Below the pieces are notes generated by a model. It did no database searches. It saw nothing but the letters and a program-made list of their open reading frames with translations, and had not been told where the DNA came from. DNA of 64,000 nucleotides from Acidovorax soli. Lineage in GTDB: Bacteria; Pseudomonadota; Gammaproteobacteria; Burkholderiales; Burkholderiaceae_C. The translations under genes were made by a program, and so were the position numbers. The stretch covers positions 62,001-126,000 of the forward strand of contig NZ_JACHLK010000013.1 of assembly GCF_014207955.1 (NCBI RefSeq), given 5' to 3'. Positions 42,897 through 51,725 of this stretch are shown one piece after another (position 1 is the first letter of the stretch; every line of letters starts with the position of its first letter).

Positions 42897-42980
42897 GCCC
42901 GAACGATTTTAGGGCGTGCTCCCAAAGGCCCTTTGCAGCGTCTGGAGAGCCGGTGGCTGCAGGGACCAGACCCGGCCATG

Positions 42981-43001
42981 AAAAAACCCGCCGAAGCGGG
43001 C
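42981..43001 (-). terminator. Rho-independent terminator after the helix-hairpin-helix gene
   Basis: GCCCGC-TTCG-GCGGG stem followed by six Ts on the minus strand, 22 bp after the stop of the exported HhH gene and before mnhA. Confidence 0.85.
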
Positions 43002-43023
43002 TCTGGGGGGGCGCCGTGCCGGC

Positions 43024-43458
43024 CTACTTCTTGGCCGTGCTGGCGGAGGGCTGGGGTGCCGAGGCCGCTGCGGCTGCAGGCTCGGCCGCCTTGTCCTTTT
43101 TGGCCTTGGATTCCTTCTTGTCCTTGGCTGCGGACTTGTCGGCTTTGGCCTCGGCCTCTTTTTTCTTCTTGTCGGCCTTGGCCTGCGCGGCGGCGCTGAA
43201 GCGCTTGCCATTGACGGTCAGGCCCTCGGCCGAGAACTTGGCAGCGGTCTTCTCGCCCACACCGCCCACGCGGCTGATGAAATCCGCCCAGTCCTTGAAC
43301 TCGGCATTCTTGCGCTCGGCCAGGATCTTCTGCGACATGCTGGGACCGATGCCCTTGATGCCGTCGAGTTCGGCTTCGGTGGCCTTGTTCACGTCCACGG
43401 CGGCAAACGATGCGCCGGCAAAAAGCAGGGCGATGATGAACAGGAATTTCTTGATCAT
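43024..43458 (-). CDS. Exported helix-hairpin-helix protein, ComEA-like, with lysine/alanine-rich tail
   Basis: 144 residues from MIKKFLFIIALLFAGASFAA, a signal peptide; an in-frame start upstream is less likely. Residues ~21-80 hold two helix-hairpin-helix units: VNKATEAELDGIKGIGPSMS, then FKDWADFISRVGGVGEKTAA, typical of the DNA-binding domain of ComEA. From ~90 the protein becomes Lys/Ala/Glu-rich, a basic disordered tail. It may bind incoming DNA at the outer face or in the periplasm. No transmembrane anchor beyond the signal is seen. It is alone, with its own terminator. Confidence 0.83.
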   Translation of the reverse strand: MIKKFLFIIALLFAGASFAAVDVNKATEAELDGIKGIGPSMSQKILAERKNAEFKDWADFISRVGGVGEKTAAKFSAEGLTVNGKRFSAAAQAKADKKKKEAEAKADKSAAKDKKESKAKKDKAAEPAAAAASAPQPSASTAKK

Positions 43459-43622
43459 GGTGCGACTCCCTCGGTGTGTTGTTTGTCGGTGTGTGCGGAC
43501 TTCCGCCCGGCCATCATATCCAAGGGAACCGCAGGCCCACTCCATATGGATTCGTCTTCAACCGTCTAACGTCGTTGGTTCGCCTTGCCGTGCTACAGCA
43601 CTGTGTGGGCCACCCGCGACGC

Positions 43623-43747
43623 ATGAAACTGGCGCGGCCCAAGCCAGTGCCCCCGCGCAAGGGCCGCCCCGCTGCGCTGGGGGCGTCCCCCTCCCAGATT
43701 GCGAAGCAATATGAGAGAGGGGGAAGGCGCGAAGCGACTCAGGGGGG
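43623..43747 (-). repeat. Dispersed ~125-bp intergenic repeat, copy 2
   Basis: Inverse orientation to copy 1 at 22197-22322. The two share the start CCCCCTGAGTCGCTTCGCGCC and the GCGGCCCTTGCxCGGGGGC...GGGCCGCGCCxGTTTCAT end, while the middle differs. Here the middle contains an inner hairpin (ATTGCTTCGCAAT). It ends 9 bp before the lapB stop. The rest of 43459-43622 holds only the promoter side of the HhH gene. Confidence 0.75.
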
Positions 43748-43755
43748 GTTTCACT

Positions 43756-44910
43756 TCAGAGCTCTTCAACGCGGCGGGCCGGGTAGCTGTCCCAGGTCTG
43801 GCAGCCCGGGCATTGCCAGAAATGCTGGCGTGCCTCGAAGCCGCAGGCCGCGCAGCGGTAGCGCGTGAGGGGCTTGACGGCATGGTCCAGCGCGCGCTGC
43901 ACCTGGGGATGGAAGTCCTCGTGTTCGAGCTTCTCGCCAGCCAGCCACTTGGCGGCGGCCACCAGGGACTTTTCCTTGTCCAGGTGGTCCACATAGCGCT
44001 GGCGCGCGCCTTCGCCGGCACCCTGGGCCGTGTCGATGGCGACCAGGCTCTCCAGCACGTCCAGCGAGGGGCCGCCGTCGTAGTGTTCCTGCAGCAGGGC
44101 CTGGGCTTCCGCGCTGCGGCCCGTGGCGGCTGCGGCCTCGACCATCAGCGGTGCGGCCAGGGGCAGGGCGGCGGGATTGTGTTCGCCCAGGGCCTTGAGC
44201 GTGGCCAGCGCGGCTGCGGGCTGGCCCATCAGGTGCTGCAGGCGTGCCATGTCGATGCGGGCGCGCGCAGCCCCGGGGGCTGCGGCCACGGCCTGCTCCA
44301 GCAGCGCCAGGGCGCCGGCATGGTCGGCCTGGCCGGCCAGGGCCGCCGCCTGTTCGCACAGGTAGTGTGCCTGGCGGGTGCTGAAATCGCCTTGGTCGGC
44401 CTCGTGCATCTTGCGCGCAATGGTGGTGGCATGGGGCCAGTCGCGCGAGCGTTCGTAGATGGCCAGCAGCGCCAGCCGGGCCTGGGCCTCGAAGGGCGTG
44501 CCCTCCAGGCGGTTGAGTGCGTCTTCGGCCCGGTCGAGCAGGCCGGCCTTGAGGAAGTCGAGCGCCAGCGCGTGCTGGGCCCGTTCGCGGTCGGTGCGGC
44601 TGAGGTCGCCGCGCGAGAGCAGGTGCTCGTGCACGCGCACGGCGCGGTCGTACTCGCCGCGGCGGCGAAACAGGTTGCCGAGGGCGAAGTGCAGCTCCGA
44701 GGTGTCGGGGTCGTTCTGCACGGCCTCGATGAAGGCATCGATGGCCTGGTCCTGCTGCTCGTTGAGCAGGAAGTTCAGGCCCTTGAAATAGGCCTTGGGC
44801 GCACGGCGGTTCTCGGCGCGCAACTGGCGGATGTCAAAGCGCGAGGCCAGCCAGCCGAGCACGAAGGCCAGTGGCAGGCCCAGCAGGATCCAGCTGAGGT
44901 CAAATTCCAT
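43756..44910 (-). CDS. lapB: Lipopolysaccharide assembly protein LapB (YciM)
   Basis: 384 residues. An N-terminal membrane helix (SWILLGLPLAFVLGWLASRF) anchors the protein. TPR repeats cover ~35-330 (YFKGLNFLLNEQQDQAIDAF, then LHFALGNLFRRRGEYDRAVR). A C-terminal rubredoxin-like zinc knuckle has CAACGFEARQHFWQCPGC. LapB tethers LpxC to FtsH and so limits LPS synthesis. Its start overlaps the lapA stop by 11 bp; lapA-lapB is the standard pair. Confidence 0.94.
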   Translation of the reverse strand: MEFDLSWILLGLPLAFVLGWLASRFDIRQLRAENRRAPKAYFKGLNFLLNEQQDQAIDAFIEAVQNDPDTSELHFALGNLFRRRGEYDRAVRVHEHLLSRGDLSRTDRERAQHALALDFLKAGLLDRAEDALNRLEGTPFEAQARLALLAIYERSRDWPHATTIARKMHEADQGDFSTRQAHYLCEQAAALAGQADHAGALALLEQAVAAAPGAARARIDMARLQHLMGQPAAALATLKALGEHNPAALPLAAPLMVEAAAATGRSAEAQALLQEHYDGGPSLDVLESLVAIDTAQGAGEGARQRYVDHLDKEKSLVAAAKWLAGEKLEHEDFHPQVQRALDHAVKPLTRYRCAACGFEARQHFWQCPGCQTWDSYPARRVEEL

Positions 44911-45223
44911 GGATGGGGGGCATCTCGGCAGGGGTTTCGGCCACGGCGGTGGTGCTGGCCGGTTTGGCAGCGGGTGCGGCCGCCGCCTTTTGCTGCGCCA
45001 GCGCCTGGCGCGCCACGCTGCGGTGCTTCCACCAGCGTGGCACCATGCCCAGCACGCCCACGATGAGGCCGGCAGAGAACGCCGTGAGCACGACCAGCAC
45101 CAGCGGCGCGCGCCACTGCGTGCCGAAGAAGAAGTGCACGGTGGCGTCCTGCTGGTTGTTCAGCGCGAACGCGAAGAGGGTAAAAAAAATGGCTGCCTTG
45201 AGCAGCCACAGGAGGTATTTCAT
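44900..45223 (-). CDS. lapA: LapA-like membrane protein (DUF1049)
   Basis: 107 residues from MKYLLWLLKAAIFFTLFAFA. Two membrane helices (residues ~1-22 and ~39-62, LVLVVLTAFSAGLIVGVLGM) frame a NNQQDATVHFFFG loop typical of LapA/YciS. The C-terminal tail is Ala/Pro-rich and cytoplasmic. It works with LapB in LPS assembly. An AGGAGG-type ribosome site precedes the start; ihfB lies 46 bp upstream. Confidence 0.9.
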   Translation of the reverse strand: MKYLLWLLKAAIFFTLFAFALNNQQDATVHFFFGTQWRAPLVLVVLTAFSAGLIVGVLGMVPRWWKHRSVARQALAQQKAAAAPAAKPASTTAVAETPAEMPPIHGI

Positions 45224-45269
45224 GGGGCTCCCCGGTGGTGGGGAGATTCTACGGCGCCAGACTGGTGCA

Positions 45270-45623
45270 TCAACCCGCGGTGCCCGTGGCCTTGGCCGCG
45301 GTTGCCGGGGTGGGCGTACCGTCGCCATCCTCCATCTCGGCCGTGCGCTTGTCCACGGCCTCGCGCAGGGCCTTGCCCGGCTTGAAGTGGGGCACACGCT
45401 TTTCCGGGATCGCCACGGCCTCGCCGCTGCGCGGGTTGCGGCCCATGCGGGGGGGGCGGTGGTTCACCGAGAAACTGCCGAAACCCCGGATCTCGATGCG
45501 ATGGCCACGCACCAGCGCGTCGCCCACCGCATCAAGAATGGTCTTGACGGCGTATTCGGCATCGCGGTGGGTGAGCTGGCCAAAGCGGGCGGCCAGTTCT
45601 TCTACAAGGTCGGAGCGGGTCAT
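45270..45623 (-). CDS. ihfB: Integration host factor beta subunit
   Basis: 117 residues. MTRSDLVEELAARFGQLTHR, then IEIRGFGSFSVNHRPPRMGR and GRNPRSGEAVAIPEKRVPHF are the IHF-beta signature; PxxGRNPxTG is the DNA-intercalating arm. The C-terminal ~20 residues (Thr/Pro/Ala-rich) extend beyond the E. coli protein. It bends DNA with IHF-alpha. It follows rpsA, as in many proteobacteria. Confidence 0.95.
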   Translation of the reverse strand: MTRSDLVEELAARFGQLTHRDAEYAVKTILDAVGDALVRGHRIEIRGFGSFSVNHRPPRMGRNPRSGEAVAIPEKRVPHFKPGKALREAVDKRTAEMEDGDGTPTPATAAKATGTAG

Positions 45624-45649
45624 GGCGTCGATTGTCGGGGATAAAGAGA

Positions 45650-45672
45650 AGCGGGCGCACGAGGCGCCCGCT
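45650..45672 (-). terminator. Hairpin between rpsA and ihfB
   Basis: AGCGGGCG-N7-CGCCCGCT stem on the minus strand followed by TCTCTTT. A second perfect hairpin, GACCTTC-T-GAAGGTC, lies between it and the rpsA stop. The pair may partly terminate or process the rpsA-ihfB transcript. Confidence 0.6.
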
Positions 45673-45704
45673 GATGACTGACCTTCAGAAGGTCAAGCCG
45701 TCAC

Positions 45705-47390
45705 TCACTTGTCGGAGTTGTCCAGCTTGGCGCGCAGCAGGGCGCCCAGGCTGGTCGTGCCGGCGCTTTCGCGGCTCGATTGCTGGCTCAGGCTGGCCAT
45801 CGCGCCTTGCTCGTCGGCCATGTCCTTTTGCTTGATCGACAGCTGGATGTTGCGGGTCTTGCGATCCACGTTCACCACCACGGCCGTGACTTCGTCGCCT
45901 TCCTTGAGCACGTTGCGGGCATCTTCCACGCGGTCGCGGGAGATTTCCGAAGCGCGCAGGTAGCCCACGATGTCTTCGCCGAGGTCGATTTCAGCGCCAC
46001 GGGCGTCCACGGTCTTGACCTTGCCGGTCACCGTCTGGCCCTTGTCGTTCACGGTCACGAAGGTCGTGAATGGGTCGCCGTCGAGCTGCTTGATGCCCAG
46101 CGAGATGCGTTCGCGGTCCACGTCCACGGCCAGCACGATGGCTTCCACTTCCTGGCCCTTCTTGTAGTTGCGAACAGCGGCTTCGCCGGGTTCGTTCCAC
46201 GACAGGTCGGACAGGTGCACCAGGCCGTCGATGCCGGCAGCCAGGCCCACGAACACGCCGAAGTCGGTGATCGACTTGATCGGACCCTTGACGCGGTCGC
46301 CGCGCTTCGTGTCCTGTGCGAATTCTTGCCATGGGTTGGCCTTGCACTGCTTCATGCCCAGGCTGATGCGGCGCTTGTCTTCGTCGATTTCCAGGACCAT
46401 GACTTCGACTTCGTCGCCCAGCGAAACCAGCTTGGCGGGAGCGATGTTCTTGTTGGTCCAGTCCATTTCGGAGACGTGCACCAGGCCTTCGATGCCGGGT
46501 TCGAGTTCGACGAACGCGCCGTAGTCGGCAATGTTCGTGATCTTGCCGAACAGGCGCGTACCTTGGGGGTAGCGGCGGTTCACGCCCATCCATGGGTCGT
46601 CGCCCATCTGCTTCAGACCCAGCGAGACACGGTTCTTCTCGGTGTCGAACTTCAGGATCTTGGCCGTGATTTCCTGGCCAGCGGTCACCACTTCGGAGGG
46701 GTGACGCACGCGGCGCCATGCCATGTCGGTGATGTGCAGCAGGCCGTCGATGCCGCCCAGGTCCACGAACGCACCGTATTCGGTGATGTTCTTGACCACG
46801 CCCTGCACGATGGAACCTTCCTTCAGGGTTTCCATCAGCTTGGCGCGCTCTTCGCCCATGGAGGCTTCCACCACGGCGCGGCGGCTCAGCACCACGTTGT
46901 TGCGCTTGCGGTCGAGCTTGATGACCTTGAATTCCAGGGTCTTGTTTTCGTAAGGCGTCAGGTCCTTGATCGGACGCGTGTCGATCAGCGAACCGGGCAG
47001 GAATGCGCGGATGCCGTTGACCAGCACGGTCAAGCCGCCCTTGACCTTGCCGCTGGTGGTGCCGGTGACGAACTCGCCGGATTCCAGGGCCTTTTCCAGG
47101 CTCATCCACGAAGCCAGGCGCTTGGCGGTGTCGCGCGACAGGATGGTGTCGCCGTAGCCGTTTTCGATGGAGCCAATGGCCACCGACACGAAGTCACCCA
47201 CTTGGACTTCGACTTCGCCCTTGTCGTTTTTGAACTCTTCCAGCGGCACGTAGGCTTCGGACTTGAGGCCGGCGTTGACCACGACGAAGTTGTGTTCCAC
47301 GCGCACGACTTCGGCGGTGATCACTTCGCCTGGGCGCATTTCGGTACGCTGCAGGGATTCTTCAAAAAGGGCGGCAAAAGATTCGGACAT
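45705..47390 (-). CDS. rpsA: 30S ribosomal protein S1
   Basis: 561 residues from MSESFAALFEESLQRTEMRP, preceded by AAGGAAACAC. Six S1 (OB-fold) repeats are visible, e.g. GSIVQGVVKNITEYGAFVDL, GTRLFGKITNIADYGAFVEL and GDRVKGPIKSITDFGVFVGL. S1 binds mRNA leaders and is needed for initiation of most messages. The frame is open upstream but the extra residues have no similarity. It sits between aroA-cmk and ihfB; cmk-rpsA-ihfB is a widely kept order. Confidence 0.97.
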   Translation of the reverse strand: MSESFAALFEESLQRTEMRPGEVITAEVVRVEHNFVVVNAGLKSEAYVPLEEFKNDKGEVEVQVGDFVSVAIGSIENGYGDTILSRDTAKRLASWMSLEKALESGEFVTGTTSGKVKGGLTVLVNGIRAFLPGSLIDTRPIKDLTPYENKTLEFKVIKLDRKRNNVVLSRRAVVEASMGEERAKLMETLKEGSIVQGVVKNITEYGAFVDLGGIDGLLHITDMAWRRVRHPSEVVTAGQEITAKILKFDTEKNRVSLGLKQMGDDPWMGVNRRYPQGTRLFGKITNIADYGAFVELEPGIEGLVHVSEMDWTNKNIAPAKLVSLGDEVEVMVLEIDEDKRRISLGMKQCKANPWQEFAQDTKRGDRVKGPIKSITDFGVFVGLAAGIDGLVHLSDLSWNEPGEAAVRNYKKGQEVEAIVLAVDVDRERISLGIKQLDGDPFTTFVTVNDKGQTVTGKVKTVDARGAEIDLGEDIVGYLRASEISRDRVEDARNVLKEGDEVTAVVVNVDRKTRNIQLSIKQKDMADEQGAMASLSQQSSRESAGTTSLGALLRAKLDNSDK

Positions 47391-47438
47391 GTGTTTCCTT
47401 GCCACAGACAGGATTCCGAGAGCACCATTGCTCCCGTT

Positions 47439-47468
47439 TTTATAGCTGCCGGTGGTGGTTTGCGGCAA
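47439..47468 (-). promoter_or_regulatory. Candidate rpsA promoter
   Basis: On the minus strand TTGCCG (-35) and TATAAA (-10) with an 18-bp spacer lie ~50 bp upstream of the rpsA ATG. It fits a sigma-70 promoter in the 171-bp gap after aroA-cmk. Confidence 0.45.
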
Positions 47469-47561
47469 AGCCGCGGTTAGGTTGTTGACGATATTCCACG
47501 CAGCCAGCGCATGGACATGCATTGGCTGCGGGAGGCCTTGCCGGGCCTCGCGGTCCGGCGG

Positions 47562-49619
47562 TCAGCCTTGTGCGGCCACGGGGGCTGCAAAGGGCTGGCG
47601 CTCCTGCCACCAGGCAAGCACCTTCTCGACGGCTTCATCGATCGTCAAGTCGGAGTTGTCCAGCACCAGGGCATCCTGCGCGGGCTTCAAGGGGGCGACG
47701 CTGCGGGAGCTGTCCCGCGCATCGCGCGCCTCAAGGTCTGCGCGAAGGTCGGCTATGTTAGCCGAAAAGCCCTTTGAAATCAACTGCTTATACCGGCGCT
47801 CCGCACGGCATGCGGCGCTGGCCGTCAGGTAGACCTTCAGAGGGGCCCCGGGGAAGATCACCGTGCCCATGTCGCGCCCATCGGCCACCAGGCCGGGCAG
47901 GCGCCGGAAACTGTGCTGCAGGTCCACCAGGGCCTCGCGCACGGCGGGCAGGGCCGAGACGCGCGAGGCGTTCATGCCGGCCTCTTCGGTGCGGATGGCT
48001 TCGGTCACATCGTCCTGGCCCAGCAGCACGCGCCCGCCCTCGAAGTGCACCGGCAGGGTCTTGGCCATGTCGGCAATGCGGGATTCATGGGTGGCGTCGA
48101 TGGCCAGGCCTGCGCGCAGCGCGGCCAGCGCCGTGATGCGGTACATGGCACCCGAGTCGAGAAAGCGGTAGCCCAGGCGCTGGGCCACGGCGGCGGCCAC
48201 GGTGCCCTTGCCCGAGGCCGTGGGGCCGTCGATGCAGATCACCGGGATGCGCTCGGTGGCGGCATGGGCCACCGAGAACAGGGCCTCGAAATAGTCCGGG
48301 AAGGTCTTGGCCACGCACTTGGGGTCTTCGATGCGCACCGGCAGCCCGGCGGGGTTGAAGGCCGCGAGCGAAAAGCACATGGCCACGCGGTGGTCGTCGT
48401 AGGTGTGGATGCTGGCGGCCTTCCAGTCAGCCAACTGCGCGGGCGGCGTCACGCGGATGAAGTCGGCGCCTTCCTCCACCGTGGCGCCGAGCTTGCGCAG
48501 CTCGGTGGCCATGGCGGCGATGCGGTCGGTTTCCTTCACGCGCCAGCTCGCGATGTTGGTCAGCGTGGTCGTGCCTTCGGCGTACAGCGCCATCACGGCC
48601 AGGGTCATGGCCGCGTCGGGGATGTGGTTGCAATCGAGCGCGATGGCCTTGAGCGGCCAGCCCTGGCCGGGTTCGCCGCGGCGGATGTGCAGCCAGTTGG
48701 CGCCGCCCGTGACCTGGGCGCCCATGGCGCGCGCGGCCTCGACGAAGCGGATATCGCCCTGGATGGAATCGAGCCCCACGCCGTGGATGCGGATGCCTTC
48801 GGGCACGCCTGCATGGCCGGCCGCGATCGCGCCCAGCGCGATGAAGTAGCTGGCCGAGGAGGCGTCGGCCTCGACGTGGATTTCGCCGGGCGAGCGGTAC
48901 TGGCTGCCTGCGGGGATGGTAAAGCGCTGCCAGTCCTGGTGCGTGACTGTGATGCCGAAGCGCGAGAGCAACTGTAGGGTGATGGCGATGTAGGGCTTGG
49001 AGATCAGCTCGCCCACCACCTCGATCTCGATGGCCTGCGTGCGCGCGGCCAGTGGCAGCGCCATGAGCAGCGCCGTGAGGAACTGGCTCGACACGTCGCC
49101 GCGCACGCGGATGGGCTCGGCCAGCGCTAGGGGCGGCACGCCCTGGCCGTGCGCGATGCGCAACGGCGGGTAGCCGTCGTTGCCCAGGTAGTCGATCTGG
49201 CAGCCGAGCTGGCGCAGCGCGTCCACCAGGTCGCCGATGGGGCGCTCGTGCATGCGCGGCACGCCCGAGAGTTCGAACTCACCGCCCAGCAGCGACAGCG
49301 CGGCCGTGAGCGGGCGCATGGCCGTGCCGGCATTGCCCATGAAGAGCTGGGCGGGCGAGCGCGGCGCGCCGCCACCCAGGCCGGTGATGCGCACGGTGGT
49401 GCCGCCATCCTCGTCCACCGTGCAGCCGATCTGGCGCAGGGCGTCGAGCATGACGCGCGTGTCGTCGGAGGCCAGCAGGTCGTGCACCGTGGTCGTGCCT
49501 GCGCTCAGTGCCGCCAGCAGCAGCACGCGGTTGGAGATGCTCTTGGAGCCGGGCAGGTGGACTTCGCCGCCTGCGGCATCGAGGGCCGGCAGGTCGAGGT
49601 GGGGGGTGCTGAACATCAA
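47562..49619 (-). CDS. aroA-cmk: Bifunctional EPSP synthase / cytidylate kinase (AroA-Cmk fusion)
   Basis: 685 residues. Residues ~1-450 are 5-enolpyruvylshikimate-3-phosphate synthase of class I: LPGSKSISNR (22-31), GNAGTAMRPL (95-104), CNHIPDAAM. Residues ~458-680 are CMP kinase: P-loop GPTASGKGT (465-473), YRFLDSGAMYR, DGRDMGTVIFPGAPLKVYLT. The first makes the chorismate precursor; the second phosphorylates CMP/dCMP. The genes are separate but adjacent in many relatives, so this is an in-frame fusion. There is no stop or frameshift between the two parts. Its start overlaps tyrA. Confidence 0.96.
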   Translation of the reverse strand: MMFSTPHLDLPALDAAGGEVHLPGSKSISNRVLLLAALSAGTTTVHDLLASDDTRVMLDALRQIGCTVDEDGGTTVRITGLGGGAPRSPAQLFMGNAGTAMRPLTAALSLLGGEFELSGVPRMHERPIGDLVDALRQLGCQIDYLGNDGYPPLRIAHGQGVPPLALAEPIRVRGDVSSQFLTALLMALPLAARTQAIEIEVVGELISKPYIAITLQLLSRFGITVTHQDWQRFTIPAGSQYRSPGEIHVEADASSASYFIALGAIAAGHAGVPEGIRIHGVGLDSIQGDIRFVEAARAMGAQVTGGANWLHIRRGEPGQGWPLKAIALDCNHIPDAAMTLAVMALYAEGTTTLTNIASWRVKETDRIAAMATELRKLGATVEEGADFIRVTPPAQLADWKAASIHTYDDHRVAMCFSLAAFNPAGLPVRIEDPKCVAKTFPDYFEALFSVAHAATERIPVICIDGPTASGKGTVAAAVAQRLGYRFLDSGAMYRITALAALRAGLAIDATHESRIADMAKTLPVHFEGGRVLLGQDDVTEAIRTEEAGMNASRVSALPAVREALVDLQHSFRRLPGLVADGRDMGTVIFPGAPLKVYLTASAACRAERRYKQLISKGFSANIADLRADLEARDARDSSRSVAPLKPAQDALVLDNSDLTIDEAVEKVLAWWQERQPFAAPVAAQG

Positions 49620-50500
49620 CGCCCCTTGCTCGTGCGCTGCGCCCCCATGCGCCAGTGCGCACGGGTCTCGCTGGCCAGGGTGATCATGTCTTCCAGGGCC
49701 TGGGTGTCGCCCTTTTGCATGGCCTGCTCGATGTTCTGCAGCGTCTGCTGGAACAGGCGCGACTGGGCCAGCAACTCCTCGCGGTTGGACAGCAGGATGT
49801 CGCGCCAGACCTTGGGGTCGCTGGCGGCAATGCGCGTGAAGTCGCGAAAGCCCGGGCCGGCCAGCGAGAGGAAGTCGTCACCCTCTGCCTGCCCGGTGAT
49901 GCTGTTCATCATGGCAAAGGCCAGCAGATGGGGCAGGTGGCTCACCGCGGCAAAGGCCGCGTCGTGCGATTCGGGAGACATGTTGCTGACGCGGCAGCCC
50001 AGGGCATTCCACACGGTTTCCGCCTTGGCGAACTGCTCGGGCAGCGTGCGGTCCATGGGGGTCAGGATGACCTGGCGGCCGGTGTAGAGCTCGGCATCGG
50101 CGTGCTCCACGCCCGAGACCTCGCGGCCCGTGATGGGGTGGGCGGGCACGAAGGAGCCCACCTGGTCGCGCAGCGCGCGGCGCGCGGCCTGCACCACGTC
50201 GGCCTTGGTGGAGCCCACGTCCATGATCAGCATGTTGGGCGTGACCAGGTGGCGGATGGCCTTGAGCGTGGCCTCGGTGGCGGCCACAGGCACTGCCACC
50301 AGCACGATATCGGCTCCGGCCACGGCCAGCAGGGCCGAGGGGGCCTCGACGTCGATCACGCCGAGCTGGCGCGCGCGGTCGGTGGTGGAGGGCGACTTGC
50401 TGTAGCCCACCACGCGCTTGACCAGGCCGGCCTTCTTCATCGCCAGGGCGAAGGAGCCGCCCATGAGGCCGCAGCCGATGAGTCCCAATTGTTCAAACAT
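49616..50500 (-). CDS. tyrA: Prephenate dehydrogenase
   Basis: 294 residues. The Rossmann loop GLIGCGLMGGSFALAMKKAG binds NAD(P)+. The catalytic region has PAHPITGREVSGVEHADAEL and the C-terminal helical domain AAFAAVSHLPHLLAFAMMNS. It oxidatively decarboxylates prephenate to 4-hydroxyphenylpyruvate in tyrosine synthesis. It sits between pheA and aroA-cmk, so three aromatic steps are together. There is no chorismate mutase domain; that is in PheA. Arogenate use cannot be excluded. Confidence 0.94.
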   Translation of the reverse strand: MFEQLGLIGCGLMGGSFALAMKKAGLVKRVVGYSKSPSTTDRARQLGVIDVEAPSALLAVAGADIVLVAVPVAATEATLKAIRHLVTPNMLIMDVGSTKADVVQAARRALRDQVGSFVPAHPITGREVSGVEHADAELYTGRQVILTPMDRTLPEQFAKAETVWNALGCRVSNMSPESHDAAFAAVSHLPHLLAFAMMNSITGQAEGDDFLSLAGPGFRDFTRIAASDPKVWRDILLSNREELLAQSRLFQQTLQNIEQAMQKGDTQALEDMITLASETRAHWRMGAQRTSKGR

Positions 50501-50572
50501 GGTGCGATTCCGGCATGGGGCGATGGCAGGTGATCGCCGGGCATTCAGGTGTGCGCATGGGCATATCCAGGC

Positions 50573-51670
50573 TCATGGCGCGACCGGGTAGGTGCCCAGC
50601 ACCTTGTAGAAGGCGCACAGGCCGCGCAGCTCTTCGAGCGCGCGCGCCACGTGCGGCTGTGCGGGGTGGCCATCGAGGTCGATGTAGAAATAGTACTCCC
50701 ACTGGCCGGTGCGTGCAGGGCGCGACTCGAAGCGCGTCATGGACACGCCATGCGCCTTGAGCGGCACCAGCAGGTCGTGCACGGCGCCGGGCCGGTTGGG
50801 CACCGAGACCACGAGGCTGGTGCAGTCCTTGCCCGAGGGCGGCGGCGTCTGCAGCGTGTGTGGCAGGCAGATGATGGCAAAGCGCGTGCGGTTGTAGGCG
50901 TCGTCCTGGATGGCGTGCGCGACGATGTGCAGGCCGAACTGGGTGGCCGCGCGCTCGCTCGACAGGGCCGCCCAGGCGGGATTGGTGGTGGCCAGGCGCG
51001 CGCCTTCGGCGTTGCTCGACACCGGGCGGCGCTCGGCATGCGGCAGGTGCTTGGACAGCCAGGCCTGGCACTGGGCCAGGGCCTGCGGGTGGGCCAGCAC
51101 AGCCTCAATGCCGTCCAGCGAATTGCTGGTGCGCAGCAGGTTGTGGCGCACCAGCAGGCTGACCTCGCCCACCACATGGGTGGGGGTGTGCAGGAACAGG
51201 TCGAGCGAGCGCGTGACCACGCCCTCGGTGGAGTTCTCCACGCCCACCACGCCGTACTGGGCGCTGCCCGCGGCCGTGGCGTGGAACACCTCGTCGAAGT
51301 TGGCGCAGTACATCAGGTCGGCTGCGCCGCCGAAGAACTCGATGGCCGCCTGCTCGCAGAAGGTGCCTTCGGGGCCGAGCACGGCCACGCGCTGGGGCGA
51401 TTCGAGCGCCAGGCAGGCCGACATGATCTCGCGCCAGATGGCGGCCACATGTGGGCCCTTGAGTGGGCCGGGGTTGGCGGTCTGGATCTTGTCGATGACC
51501 TGGGCCACGCGGTCGGGCCTGAAGAATGGCGTGCCCTCGCGCTTCTTGACCTCGCCGACCTGTTCGGCCACCAGGGCCCGCTGGTTGAGCAGCGTGAGCA
51601 GTTGCCGGTCGAGGGAGTCGATCTGCACGCGCAGGCTGGCGAGATCAGGGGAGGCTTGCGGTTCGGTCAT
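50573..51670 (-). CDS. pheA: Bifunctional chorismate mutase / prephenate dehydratase (P-protein)
   Basis: 365 residues from MTEPQASPDLASLRVQI. Residues ~10-95 are an AroQ chorismate mutase (LRVQIDSLDRQLLTLLNQRA). Residues ~97-280 are prephenate dehydratase (VAVLGPEGTFCEQAAIEFFG, GVVGVENSTEGVV, NRTRFAII). The last ~80 are an ACT domain with TRFESRP, the site of phenylalanine feedback. Further upstream in-frame starts overlie the serC-pheA gap. It makes phenylpyruvate. Confidence 0.96.
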   Translation of the reverse strand: MTEPQASPDLASLRVQIDSLDRQLLTLLNQRALVAEQVGEVKKREGTPFFRPDRVAQVIDKIQTANPGPLKGPHVAAIWREIMSACLALESPQRVAVLGPEGTFCEQAAIEFFGGAADLMYCANFDEVFHATAAGSAQYGVVGVENSTEGVVTRSLDLFLHTPTHVVGEVSLLVRHNLLRTSNSLDGIEAVLAHPQALAQCQAWLSKHLPHAERRPVSSNAEGARLATTNPAWAALSSERAATQFGLHIVAHAIQDDAYNRTRFAIICLPHTLQTPPPSGKDCTSLVVSVPNRPGAVHDLLVPLKAHGVSMTRFESRPARTGQWEYYFYIDLDGHPAQPHVARALEELRGLCAFYKVLGTYPVAP

Positions 51671-51725
51671 GAAAGGGGCAACTTTTCTGGCGGGCGTGCG
51701 GCGAAAGGGGTTGGAAAGTGGGGAC

